Source: Stomorhina lunata (Eukaryota > Arthropoda > Insecta > Diptera > Rhiniidae). Taken from it: a stretch of 64,000 bases of DNA. The notes beneath the pieces were generated by a model. It did no database searches, was not told the origin of the DNA, and saw nothing but the letters and a program-made list of their open reading frames with translations. Below are positions 11,666 through 22,717 of the stretch, one piece after another (the first letter of the stretch is position 1; each line of letters opens with the position of its first letter). The stretch lies in NCBI GenBank assembly GCA_933228675.1, contig OW121743.1, forward strand, positions 92,939,998 through 93,003,997, given 5' to 3'. Position numbers and translations under genes: made by a program.

Positions 11666-12489
11666 TTTTCCTTATATTTTTTTAAAATATATTCAAAATA
11701 TTATATCAATTTCAAATAGAAACATTTAATTATTTGTTCGCGGTTTTAAATACAACTCTAATTGCATAATTTTGCTTATGAATTTTTCAACTAAATCAAA
11801 ATGTTTCGCAGCCACAAAAAATTTTGTTTCAGTTGCTAAAATCCAGCATTTAAATATTTACTTAATTTAACAATAAATATTATAATTAATTTAGAGTATT
11901 TAAACAATAAAATAAACACAAACAAAAATATTTAGATTATTTTTACAAAAACACTTATTTTATTTAAAAGCAAATTTATATAAACTTTGTTTAAAATTTA
12001 TTCAAAATTTTCATAAAATAATTTTTTTATTTGAAGTTCTAATTCCAAATTCTAATGCAATCAAAGACATAAAAGTAACGAAAGTTTTTCCAATTCATAA
12101 ATATTCACAAATACATGCATTCCCTTACACTCACAAGCAGATGAGAGTAATTAAGTTGGCCAAAATAATTTTTATTGTTTTAGAACTCCTCGTTTTTCTT
12201 CTTAGTGTTGTTTTTGTCATTTAGGTTGACAAATATTTTACAAATGCAAACAAATCTGTGCTTGTATTGTATGTCAGTGCACACAATTTAACATAATTTG
12301 TTAGTGGGAGTATTGGATGCGTATCTGCATTTATATACGTTCAGATTTAGATGTAAAATGGATTTAAGTCATTGTTCATCAGCACCTACAAACAATACAT
12401 ATGTATTCATTCTGTCACTTTTATTTGTTATTTTATTAAGTTTATAGTTGGTCTTTGAAAGCACTAGATTTTTATCAAAACTAAACTAA
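11666..12489. other. Non-repetitive spacer between oppositely oriented S31 arrays
   Basis: About 825 bp of AT-rich unique sequence with short CA/TG-rich stretches. It is flanked on the left by a plus-oriented array and on the right by a minus-oriented array of the same subtype. I see no coding sequence. Confidence 0.5.
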
Positions 12490-13225
12490 CTATTGGAAAA
12501 TTTGTTATTAATGGGAAATTTTTCGAAAATTTACTATATTTAGAAAATTTTCGAAAATTGACTATCTATAGGAAATTTTTCGAAAATTGTCTACTAATAG
12601 AAAATTTTTTAAAAACCGACAACTTATAGAATATTTTTCAAAAATTGACTATTTATAGGCAATTTTTCCAAAATTTACTATTTATAGGAAATTTTTCAAA
12701 TATACTATTTATAGGAAATTTTTCAAAAATTTACTTTTTATAGGAAAATTTTTAAAAAATTTACTATTTATAGGAAATTTTTCAAAAATCTACTGTTTAT
12801 AGGAAATTTTTTAAACATTTACTGTTTATAGGAATTTTTTGAAAATTTACTATTTTAAAGAAAGTTTTCGCAAATTAACTATTTATAAAAAAATTTTTCG
12901 AAAATTAATTTTTTATAGGAAATTTTTCGAAAATTGATTATGTATAAAAATTTTTTCGAAAATTGACAATTTATAGGATGTTTTTCAAAAATTTACTATT
13001 TATAGGAAATTTTTCAAAAATTTACTATTTATAGGAAATTTTTAAAAAATTGATTATTTATTGGAAAATTTTCGAAAATTGACTATTTATAGGAAATTTT
13101 TCGAAAATTGACTATTTATAGGAGATTTTTCGAAAATTGATTATTTATAGAAAATTTTTTCAAAATTTATTATTTATAGGAAATTTTTTCAAAATTGACT
13201 ATTTATAGGAAACTTTTCCAAAATT
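12490..13225 (-). repeat. S31 tandem array, 29-bp subtype, minus orientation
   Basis: Units contain GACTATTTATAGGAAATTTT followed by TCGAAAATT or TCAAAAATTT. The array is the inverted counterpart of the right end of the 10005-11665 array. It runs without a gap into the 12-bp array that starts at about 13226. Confidence 0.9.
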
Positions 13226-14431
13226 GACATAGACTAAGACATAGACTAAGACAAAGATTAAGACATAGACTACGACATAGACTAAGACATACACTATGAC
13301 ATAGACTATGACATAGACTAAGACATAGACTAAGACATAGACTTAGACACAGACTAAGACATAGGCTAAGACATAGATTAAGACATAGAATAAGACATAG
13401 ACTAAGGCATAGACTTAGAGATAGAATAAGATATAGACTATGACATAGACCAGGACATAGACTAAGACATAGACTAAGACATAGACTAAGACATAGACTA
13501 AGACATAGACTAAGACATAGACTAAGACATAGACTAAGACATAGACCAAGACATAGACTAAGACATATTCTAAGACATAGACTAAGATATTGACTAAGAC
13601 ATAGACTAAGACATAGACTAACACATAGACTAAGACATAGAGTAAGACATATACTAAGACATATACTAAGACATTGACTAAGACATAGACTGAGACATAG
13701 ACTATGACATAAACTAAGACATAGACTAAGACATAGACAAAGACATAGACTAAGACATAGATTAAGACATAGATTAAGACATAGACTAAGACACAGACTA
13801 AGACATAGACTAAGACATAGACTAAGACATAGAATAAGACATAGACTAAGGCATAGACTAAGACACAGACTAAGACATAGACTAAGACATAGACTAAGAC
13901 ATAGATTAAGACATAGACTAAGACATGGACTAAGACACAGACTAAGACATAGACTAAGACATAGACTAAGACATAGAATAAGACATAGACTAAGGCATAG
14001 ACTTAGAGATAGAATAAGACATAGACTATGACATAGACCAGGACATAGACTAAGGCATAGACTAAGACATAGACTAAGACATAGACTAAGACATAGACTA
14101 AGACATAGACTAAGACATATTCTAAGACATAGACTAAGATATAGACTAAGACATAGACTAAGACATAGACTAAGACATAGACTTAGACATAGACATAGAC
14201 TAAGACATAGACTAAGACATAGACTAAGACATAGACTAAGACATAGACTAAGACATAGACTAAGACATAGACTAAGACATAGACTAAGACATAGACTAAG
14301 ACATAGACTAAGACATAGACTAAGACATAGACTAAGACATAGACTAAGACATAGACTAAGACATAGACTAAGACATAGACTAAGACTAAGACATATACTA
14401 AGACATGGACTAAGACATAGACTAAGACATG
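13226..14431 (+). repeat. S12 tandem array (12-bp GACATAGACTAA), about 100 units
   Basis: The 12-bp unit GACATAGACTAA can be read as two related hexamers, GACATA and GACTAA. This array has more variants than the other S12 arrays (GGCATA, GATATA, AGACTTAG, CCAGGACATA). The variant string around 13381-13470 recurs around 13969-14060, offset 588 bp (49 units), which points to an internal segmental duplication. The minus-strand frame of 418 codons (13203-14459) is a product of the repeat period, not a gene. Confidence 0.95.
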
Positions 14432-16303
14432 GTATGTAGATTGTCCCTCGTATTTGCAATATCTACATTTTCCTTAAACTTCCATGTGTGTGTGTTTGTT
14501 TTCCTTCAGATGTGAAAGTGTGTGTCTGTTAGTATAAAGTTTGATTTGTTCATTTTTGTGTTATTTTTGTTTTTCTTTTATTGTGTGATTGTTGTCTGTG
14601 TCAAACTGTTTTTGTTAAATTTACATTTTAAATAAAATGAAACAATAAATTTTATTGTTTACAGTACATTTTGTTTATTTCTCTCTTGATACAATTTCAA
14701 ACTGATTGTTTTTGACAGAGGAAAGGGGGAGAACAGAAAAGCACCAGCAACTGAGACAAAACGGAAACACATGCATACATATTTACCAAATATTTGAAAA
14801 CACATGCATGAATGTGTGCAGTATATAGATACCCCCTGAAAATGAATATTTCATACATGTTTTTAGGATTGAGGGATAAGATTGACTTTTAGCTTAAAGT
14901 AGAATTTCTCAAGATTCGTAAATTCATTTTTTGAACTTGTAAATAACACAATTTTTTGTTTTTTGGTTATGATTTAAAAAGTGTTAATATTAGAGTGGTA
15001 GCTTAAGATTCTATTTTGTAGCTCCCTTATACCCTTGATGTCAATATATGAATAAATTATGTAAATATTCAGCATCACTTCTATGCATGTGTTTACATTA
15101 CACACATTTATATCATGGTATTTTCATGTAAAGAGACATACGCAAATTTAAATAGAACTTTATTGTCAAAATTAATTTTGTTTTTGTTAAATTTTTTTTT
15201 TGTTGCTGTTCATTTTCTGTTGACATTTAGCTTGTACAAGTATGTGTTTTTTGAGTGCAAATGGTAATTCTCATATGTATGTATGTGTGTGTGTGTAAGT
15301 CAAAAAAGTTTACATAGAAAATTTACTGTATGCAATTTTATTTTGTGGTTTATTATGCAAACATCCGTTTAAATTAACAAACAAATATGTTAACAATTAC
15401 TAAGTTTTTTTTCAGTTCACTCTCTTAAATTTTATTTGTATTTTTCAAAAGTTGTAACATATTATTTTTATAATATTATTATTGAAATATTGTTGTCACT
15501 CGTTGCAAATAAATAAATACATAAATTTAATTTTACATCAATTTGTTTGATTTACATATTTCAATTGTTCTTTAATAGTTAATAAATCATTTCTACTCTC
15601 ATTGACTACCAGCCATTTCCATAATTCATTTACATACAATATTTATGAATAATGTTCATAATGATACATGAATACATCCATACAGAAATATTTGCATGTG
15701 AGTGTATTTAAAAATGTCTGCGTATATAAATAACAAATTCCTTTTTTTTCAAACTCGTATGTATATGTGAAATACATGATGTTGATGATAATAGTAGTAA
15801 TAAAATAAATATAGAATATGAAAAAAAAATAATAAATTGTTTGTCACTTTATCATGTTAAGTGTGATTTTATGTTTACCACACAATGACAACATCTGTCA
15901 CAAAAGATTTGTTGACACATCTAGTGACACATACACCAATGATTACAAACACACATACACACGCATACACTTGTATTTATAAAACTTAATATTATTTTAG
16001 TTTATAAATAAATCTGAACAAATTCATAATTAATGACAGAATTTTATCCATATTTACATACGAACTTATAAATACACACATTTAGTGATCAAATGATAAA
16101 TAGTTCAAATCAAATAATGGTTAATGTCTACACTTTTTTTTATTTATTTTGTTTGTAAAATAAACAGATTTTATCTCATTTTTAGTGATTTTGCAAATGT
16201 CCCTGAGGAATTAAAATAAATTTGAATTTAATGTTTAAATAATAAAAATTTTTAATGTTCAAAAAAAGTCATATGTCAGAATTTGTCAAAGTCCTGAAGA
16301 CTC
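14432..16303. other. Non-repetitive AT-rich region with short microsatellites
   Basis: The region contains a GTGTGTGTGTGTAAG stretch near 15287-15300 and TACATA/CACACA-rich patches near 15940-15975. No ORF of note, RNA gene or transposon is recognised. Confidence 0.5.
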
Positions 16304-17567
16304 TAAAAAACTTTCGAAAATTTACTATTTAAAGAAAGTCTTTCGACAATTGACTATTTATAGAAAATTTTACGAAAATCGACTATTTATAGGATATTTT
16401 TCGAAAATTGACTATTTATTGGGAAATTTTCGAAAATTGATTATTAATAGGAAATTTTTCGAAAATTGACTATTTATAGGAAATTTTTCGAAATTTGACT
16501 ATTTATAGGAAATTTCTCAAAAATTGACTATTTATAGGAAGTTTTTCGAAAATTGACCATTTATAGGATATTTTTCGAAAATTAACTATTTATAGGAAAT
16601 TTTTCAAAAATTGACTATTTATAGGAAATATTTCGAAAATTGACTATCTATAGAAAATTTTTTGAAAATTGACTATTTATAGGAAATTTTTCAAAAATGA
16701 ACTGTTTATTGGAAATTTTTCGAAAGTTGACTAAAAGAAATTTTTCGAAAATTAACTATTTATAGGAAATTTTTCGAAAATTAACTGTTTACTTTCTATA
16801 GGAAATTTTTCGAAAATTCATTATTACTAGGAAATTTTTCGAAAATTTACTTTTTGTAGGAAATTTTTCGAAAATTGACTATTTATAGGAAATTATTCGA
16901 AAATTTTCCTATAAATAGTCAATTTATAGGAAAATTTTCGAAAATTGACTATTTATAGGAAAATTTTCGAAAATTGACTATTTATAGGAAATTTTTCGAA
17001 AATTGACTATTTATAGGAAATTTTTCGAAAATTGACTATTTATAAGAAATTTTTCGAAAATTGACTATTTATAGGAAATTTTTCGAAAATTGACTATTTA
17101 TAGGAAATTTTTCGAAAATTGACTATTTATAGGAAATTTTTCGAAAATTGACTATTTATAGGAAATTTTTCGAAAATTGACTATTTATAGGAAATTTTTC
17201 GAAAATTGACTATTTATAGGAAATTTTTCGAAAATTGTCTATTTATAGAAAATTTTTTGAAAATTTACTATTTATAGGAAATTTTTCGAAAATTGACTAT
17301 TTATAGGAAAATTTTCGAAAATTGACTATTTATAGGAAATTTTTCGAAAATTAACTATTTATAGGAAATTCTTCGAAAATGAACTATTTATAGCAAATTT
17401 TTCGAAAATTGGCTAGTTATAGGAAATTTTTCGATAATTTACTATTTATTGGAAATTTTTCGAAAATTTATTATTCATAGGAAATTTTTCGAAAATTGAC
17501 TATTTATAGGAAATTTTTCGAAATTTGACTATTTGTAGGAAATTTTTCGAAAATTTACTATTTATAT
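16304..17567 (-). repeat. S31 tandem array, 29-bp subtype, minus orientation
   Basis: About 43 units of GACTATTTATAGGAAATTTT plus TCGAAAATT, most homogeneous at about 16920-17230. A short inverted segment at about 16898-16925 reads the unit backwards, which indicates a local rearrangement inside the array. Confidence 0.95.
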
Positions 17568-17581
17568 GATCAAGTTGCTGT

Positions 17582-17900
17582 AGATGGTGCCACAGAAAAT
17601 TGCTTAAAGTCAATCAAATCATACATTTTATCATGCTATGATACTTAGCAAAGCAATTGTGCATAAACCGACGAAGGTTTCCAATTTGGTAAGAATAATT
17701 TCCGACAGGTGGCGCCACTGAAAATTACTCTAAATACATTAAATGGGAAACTGTGCATTTGATCATGCTTCAATCTTCAGCAAAGTTGTTGCGAATGAGT
17801 CGACGGAGGTTTCTGGTTCAATTAATTTCTGATAGATGGCGACACTGAAATTATTCAAATTGAATTGAATCGTAAACTATGCATTTGCTCATATATTAAT
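17582..17900 (+). repeat. Three degenerate ~125-bp repeats headed by AGATGGCGCCACTG-like motif
   Basis: AGATGGTGCCACAGAAAATT (17582), AGGTGGCGCCACTGAAAATT (17707) and AGATGGCGACACTGAAATTA (17834) head three successive units spaced 125 and 127 bp apart. Each is followed by similar TGATCATGCT.., CAGCAAAG.. and CGACGAAGGTTTC/CGACGGAGGTTTC blocks. The first starts about 15 bp after the end of the S31 array. Confidence 0.75.
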
Positions 17901-18169
17901 TAAACAAAATTAAAAAATGCTTTAAAATTAATTGGATATTTGTGCAATGTCTTTCCTTCAAATTTATTTTAGTTGGTGGTGCAGTACCGCGTACAGGGTG
18001 CAGCTGGTTTTTTACATTAAATTACTTGACGATTTTTAAAAAATCATCGTATTAGCGGTCATGGACAATTTTTTATTTTGTAAAAAATTTGTGTGGACTA
18101 TTGCGAGCGTTTATTATAATTTAGACAAATCGTCCTAGGCTGTCTGCTATTCTAGATACATCAAAAAAA

Positions 18170-18420
18170 GGTGGTTGTAAAAATGGGCATGGTCACTTTT
18201 TTCCGAAACAATTCAAATAGAATCACAACAAACATTTACTAGAAGTTTAGCCATATCGATTTTATATATATTGAAAAAAGTGGGCGTGGTATTTTGTTTC
18301 ATTAAAAACTTAAACTCAAGTACTTCAAATATTTAAAAATAACCATGTCAATGCAGTCGTTTTCCGATATTATATAACCGAAAAAGGTGGGCGTGGTATT
18401 TATTCAGTATTTTTTACGGT
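18170..18420 (+). repeat. GTGGGCGTGG-containing degraded repeat
   Basis: Three loosely similar blocks contain ATGGGCATGG (18183), GTGGGCGTGGTATT (about 18280) and GTGGGCGTGGTATT (about 18387). They are spaced about 97 and 107 bp apart and preceded by GAAAAA or ATCAAAAAAAG. I take them for a degraded interspersed repeat of fly type. The superfamily is not assigned. Confidence 0.45.
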
Positions 18421-18825
18421 CCAAAACCCAGAAATTGTTGTTTAGCACCAGAAAATATTTTTTATTCCAAACTATAATCAAAGCCTAATATATGAATATG
18501 ACTGGCTTTAAAGCTCCCTTCCTACTTCAAATAAATTCCGAATAAGAACTATTTCGGAGAACATTATACAGTAAATCATATGTAATTAATTAAAATAATT
18601 TATTAAATAAATTTAATATGACCACATAAAAGCATCATAAAAACTTAAATTAAAATAACCTCATATGGATATAAACCAAATTTTGGAAGAGTTAAAGTAG
18701 AAAAAACTCAAAAACTATAAACTTTACAAACTAAATGGATACATGGACTAACGTAAAATTACCTTAAAGAAAAAGTACATTATCCCTAACTAAGAACATT
18801 TAAGAAGATTCTAAGACTAAGATCA
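18421..18825. other. AT-rich DNA, nothing recognised
   Basis: No coding or repeat structure is seen. Confidence 0.4.
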
Positions 18826-19005
18826 AAATATGATAAGAAATGAACTAAGAAACACACTTAGATATATATTAAGACATAAAGTTGAACATAGACTATGACA
18901 TAAAGCAAGATATAGACTGAGACATAGAACAAGACATCAACTAAGACATAGACTAAGAAATAGTCTAAGCCATAGAACAAGAAATAGTTCAAGACATAGA
19001 CAAAA
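18826..19005 (+). repeat. Short degenerate S12 array
   Basis: Irregular GACATAGAC, AAGACATA and ACTAAGA pieces recur every 10-14 bases with many substitutions. It is a decayed remnant of the 12-bp family, on the same strand as the three large S12 arrays. Confidence 0.75.
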
Positions 19006-19689
19006 AAACAAAAACTGCGAAATATAACTGCTTAAATTACTTATTGTGCTATCGTTTTAGATACTTATAGAAATACATTTTTATTAGATCTTTTATACCA
19101 AAGACACACATACATATTTTATGCGGTATATAAATATACATACATACCCAAAACCTAGATGAATATAAGTATAAAACACTTAACAATTGAGAATGTGTTT
19201 AAAATATGTATATGTGTGCGTTTGTAGAAAAGCTTATAAATCTTTTAACGCGCATAAGGAATTTAATTTTCAAATAAAATTTTTTTAGCAAGAAAGTTTA
19301 GCTGGAATCTCCTCAGAAAAACCCTAATCCCAGCAAATGTAAGGATTTTCAAAGTAAAGTAATTTTTTTTAAATAGTTATTGTATTTTTTGGAGGTTAAA
19401 ACAGAAAATTACTAACATAAAATTTATGACTTAACCGAGTGAAAAAACCGCGGCTAAAGAAAAAAAAGGTTAAAATCTTATATAAAAAACCATACTTAGA
19501 CAATTTTAAATACATATATATAATGTATGTGTGTTTCATATAAAGAAAACATGAGTATGAGTGAATGTGGAATATGAAGAGTATAAGAAAACTTAAGCCA
19601 TTAAGCTAACAATTCATATGAATTCAAGAATATTTTAGTTTTGCCTGAAAACGCATATGCGTTTTCAAGTTCCCTTTTTTAATTTTATT
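19006..19689. other. AT-rich flank of the retrotransposon
   Basis: Unique AT-rich sequence with short TACATATATA microsatellite patches. No gene is seen. Confidence 0.45.
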
Positions 19690-19694
19690 ATAAG
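19690..19694. repeat. Target-site duplication, left copy (ATAAG)
   Basis: ATAAG directly precedes the 5' LTR and is repeated directly after the 3' LTR at 29630-29634. Five bases is the usual size for BEL/Pao insertions. Confidence 0.9.
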
Positions 19695-19743
19695 TGTTCA
19701 TGCAAGCATGAACAACCAGAATGAAGATTACTTCTTTTACTCG

Positions 19744-19750
19744 TTATATA
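19744..19750 (+). promoter_or_regulatory. Candidate LTR TATA box
   Basis: TTATATA followed by C lies 50 bases into the LTR. Transcription from it would start roughly 25-35 bases downstream, which would define the U3/R border. The same motif is present in the 3' LTR at 29258-29264. This is a motif call only. Confidence 0.45.
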
Positions 19751-19918
19751 CAAAAGCTGAATGATCCAAATGTATTGCTGTCCCTTTCCCTCAAAACGCC
19801 TAAAACTAATGTCAAATTGACTTTATAATGACAAAAATGCTACTTCCTTTCTAAGCGCAAAATTTTCCTTCCTATTCTTTAGAATCCATTATACGAAGAG
19901 GTAACAAATTCCTACATC

Positions 19919-19924
19919 AATAAA
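19919..19924 (+). terminator. Candidate poly(A) signal in LTR
   Basis: AATAAA within the LTR. The functional copy would be the one in the 3' LTR (29433-29438), followed at about 29465-29505 by T-rich sequence of the kind that commonly lies downstream of cleavage sites. Confidence 0.5.
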
Positions 19925-20670
19925 ACTTATCATCAAAAAATTCTAATTTGATTGTTTTATTTTTTTTCTTCCTTTTTCCTTATAATTTCCTATTGGGGTC
20001 CTGTTTATCGAGAAAACAAAATATTAAAATATCTTTTGTTTTCTAATTAATCGGCTCTGAGACTAATTAAGCTCATTTTAGTAGAAGCTCCTCCAACCAT
20101 CCTTTCACCCCCTCATTTGCTCCATACGAACCGGGTTTTGGTGTTTTGCTAAAGTTAATCAACGCTCAGAGATTTCTTGGATTACCGATTTCTACATACA
20201 TACATATATTATTGTCTCTTTCAAAGGAAAAAAGGTACGTTGTGTAATTTGCATATCATTCAAATTAGTAGCCTGTCGAGTGCATTTTGATGAATACGTA
20301 CAGCAGAATAGAATATAGTTTCGTCCATATTTTAAATAAATTAAAAAATCATATTTGCTAAAAACAAAGAAAAATATAGTGTTCGATCAATTTTGAAAAA
20401 CAAAAAGAAAGAAAAAGAAATTTAAAATATTTAAAAATAAAAAATATATACAAAAAATATATTATAAAGTTTAAAAACGTCGTGGCTTAAAAAAAAAAAA
20501 AAGATAATCATAAAAGTGGTAGAAAATTTTTTACCCTACACAGATTTGTCAGAAGTCAAAAGTTAAAATTTATCATTGACCAAGATCTGCCGTCGTCCAG
20601 GAATATTTCTTTCATCATCATTTTCTTCAGACAAATCGTTACGGATAAAACCAAAAAGCCCTTTCAAAAA

Positions 20671-22512
20671 GTAAGTTTTTCTCAATTTGAAAAACATTAA
20701 AATTTTTATATCATTGTTTAAATCCAAAAGGTTATTCGACAAAATTGATTTTTTTTTGGAGTAGGGTGATACCTCGTTTTACTCCACATAAAAGTCCCGT
20801 AGTCCCAAATTCCAAAAATTTCCTTTTATGCATGCCATTTACAAATATTCCCTGTTCCCTTTTTCAACTTGTCCCATTTTTTATTATTTCTACACTCTTG
20901 AATAGGATTAGTTCAACTCTCTCTTGATATAACCGTTTCATGTCTTAAATTACGTGCTCTTTTAAACAAAATTTATTATTTGCCTGAGTCGAAAAATATC
21001 ATTCCGATTACTCTCATCATAAACTCTTATTCAAGTCTCTTTAAAATATCACACAAAGATTAAAAATCTCTTAAAAGAATTGGAACGATTTCCAGTTTGA
21101 GTCTGGGTTTATATATTTATAGATTTATTTATTACAAATCTATTTAAATTATTTTGTTTTCCTTAATTATTTTTAATTAAAAAAAATATATATTTAAAAA
21201 TATCTAAAATTCTATAGTTTATTGCGAAATCAATTTCCTAAAGTTACCTAGCCTAATTAATAAATAAATAAAAGAAATAGTGAAAAAATAATAACAAACA
21301 AATTTTTAAACAAAAAAAAAAAAAACCCATAAAAATATCAAATTCTCAACAAAACCATATAAATAAACAAAACCTAATAGATTTTTAACCAAATAAATTT
21401 TCAAGAGATTTTTAAATTTTTGGATAAAATATAAACTAATTTAATATTTTCGGTATTAAATGCATTCAAATAAAAATTAATCATCCATAATCCATACCTA
21501 CGAATTTCCCATTCGATTCAAATATTGTTTTTTAACAAGTTAAACCAATCAAAATTTTTCGGAAGAACATAGTTCAACAAACAAGAAAACCACATCGGCA
21601 ACACTAGCAGACATTTGCAGAAATATTGGAAGTCAAGAGTAGAAAATTTTGAAATTTGTTGTTATTTTATTTATATTTGGCCACAATAGGGGTATTCCTA
21701 TAATAAACAACTTAAAATCGTTTGACATTTTTTTTTAAACAACAATTTAATTAAAAAATTTGGTAATTAATTGAGAGGAGATTAAACCAATCATTCATTA
21801 TATTATTAATAAATTTTGGAATTACAAAACTTACAATAATATTCTACAATACAAAAATAAGAAAATAAAAACAAAACTTTTAAAAACATTTTAAAGTGTA
21901 AAAACTTATTATTTATTGGAAATATTGGTTCTTTATTAAATATTGTAGCAAGTTTTATCCAAGTTCAACCCCTTTACGAAGATTTTTCCTATAAAAAGTA
22001 AATTTTTGAAAAATTTCCTAAAAAAAGAGAAAATTTCTGAAAAATTTCCTATAAAAAGTAAATTTTTAAAAAATTTCCTATAAAAAGTAAATTTTTGAAA
22101 AAATTTCCTATAAAAGTAATTTTATGAAAAATTTCCTGTAAAAAGTAAATCTTTGAAAAATTTCCTATAAAAAGTAAATCTTTGAAAAGTTTCCTATAAA
22201 AAGTGTTTGTAACATAGTTCGCGAACACACCTAATATTTCTGAAATATTATATACTTCTTAGTATTTTACAAAGGTTATTGAACTCTTGCTTTACATTTT
22301 ATATACATATATATCAGCTGATTTCTAGTCAGTAATCTAAACGTATGCGGTCTTTTTTATCAGATTTCATACAAATATTGTTCATATGAATATATCCCCA
22401 TATATCAAAAAGTAAATTTTAAAACTTATTTTTCAAAATAAGTTTTTGTCTTCAAAATCCGAAGTATTCGTTTTAACTCAATTTCAATATTGCCTTTTGT
22501 TTCCCAACCTAG
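20671..22512 (+). other. Candidate leader intron
   Basis: The donor AAAAA/GTAAGT is at 20671. The acceptor is a pyrimidine-rich run ending CCTAG at 22512, preceded by TTTTAACTCA, which could serve as a branch site. Removal would excise the embedded tandem array, and the first ATG in the following exon would then be the Gag-Pol start at 22718. This is inferred from motifs; no transcript evidence is available. Confidence 0.4.
21981..22204 (+). repeat. S31-type tandem array inside the retrotransposon leader
   Basis: About eight units of 28-29 bp read CCTATAAAAAGTAAATTTT followed by TGAAAAATTT. They belong to the same family, in the same orientation, as the plus-oriented host arrays (for example 10005-11665). 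The array lies between the LTRs, so it is either part of the mobile element or was gained after insertion. Confidence 0.85.
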
Positions 22513-22717
22513 AGTAATTGAAGAAAAGCTATTTTCACATAGAAATACATATCTAATTATTTTGAGCTTGGGTTGAAGATTTTTCTTTTTGGTGAGTTAA
22601 ATATTTCGGATTTTACTATTTCTCCTTCCTTTTTTTTGGCAAAATAACTTTTCAATTTCCATTTTTTTGAGGAATTCATTTTCGGTATTGCAAAGAATTT
22701 ATACTTTTATTGGCGTA

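Larger units (their letters stand above)
19695..20115 (+). repeat. 5' LTR (421 bp)
   Basis: It starts TGTTCATGCAAGCATG and ends ACCCCCTCA, giving the canonical TG..CA ends. It matches 29209-29629 base for base as far as I can see by eye. It carries a TATA-like motif at 19744-19750 and AATAAA at 19919-19924, so it can supply both promoter and polyadenylation signal. The first bases (TTCATGCAAGCATGAA) form a 16-base palindrome with one central mismatch. Confidence 0.97.
20116..22717 (+). other. Long untranslated leader of the retrotransposon
   Basis: About 2.6 kb separate the 5' LTR from the Gag-Pol start codon, which is long for an LTR element. The leader holds a strong donor-like site at 20671 (GTAAGT), an acceptor-like site ending at 22512 (TTTCCCAACCTAG), and an embedded tandem array at 21981-22204. 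A short chance frame (20745-20927) is not called. The expected primer-binding site just after the LTR is not obvious; TGGTGTTTTGC at 20139-20149 is the only TGG-started candidate I noted. Confidence 0.7.

Noticed and set aside
13203..14459. Minus-strand frame of 418 codons rich in Cys-Leu-Ser
   Set aside because: It is generated by the 12-bp repeat (four codons per unit), with no non-repeat domain.
20139..20156. Primer-binding site beginning TGGTGTTTTGC
   Set aside because: It lies 23 bases from the LTR end, and I could not match it to a known tRNA 3' end, so I did not annotate it.
22667..22717. TTG start 17 codons upstream of the Gag-Pol ATG
   Set aside because: Eukaryotic initiation is expected at ATG, and 22718 is the first ATG in the frame.
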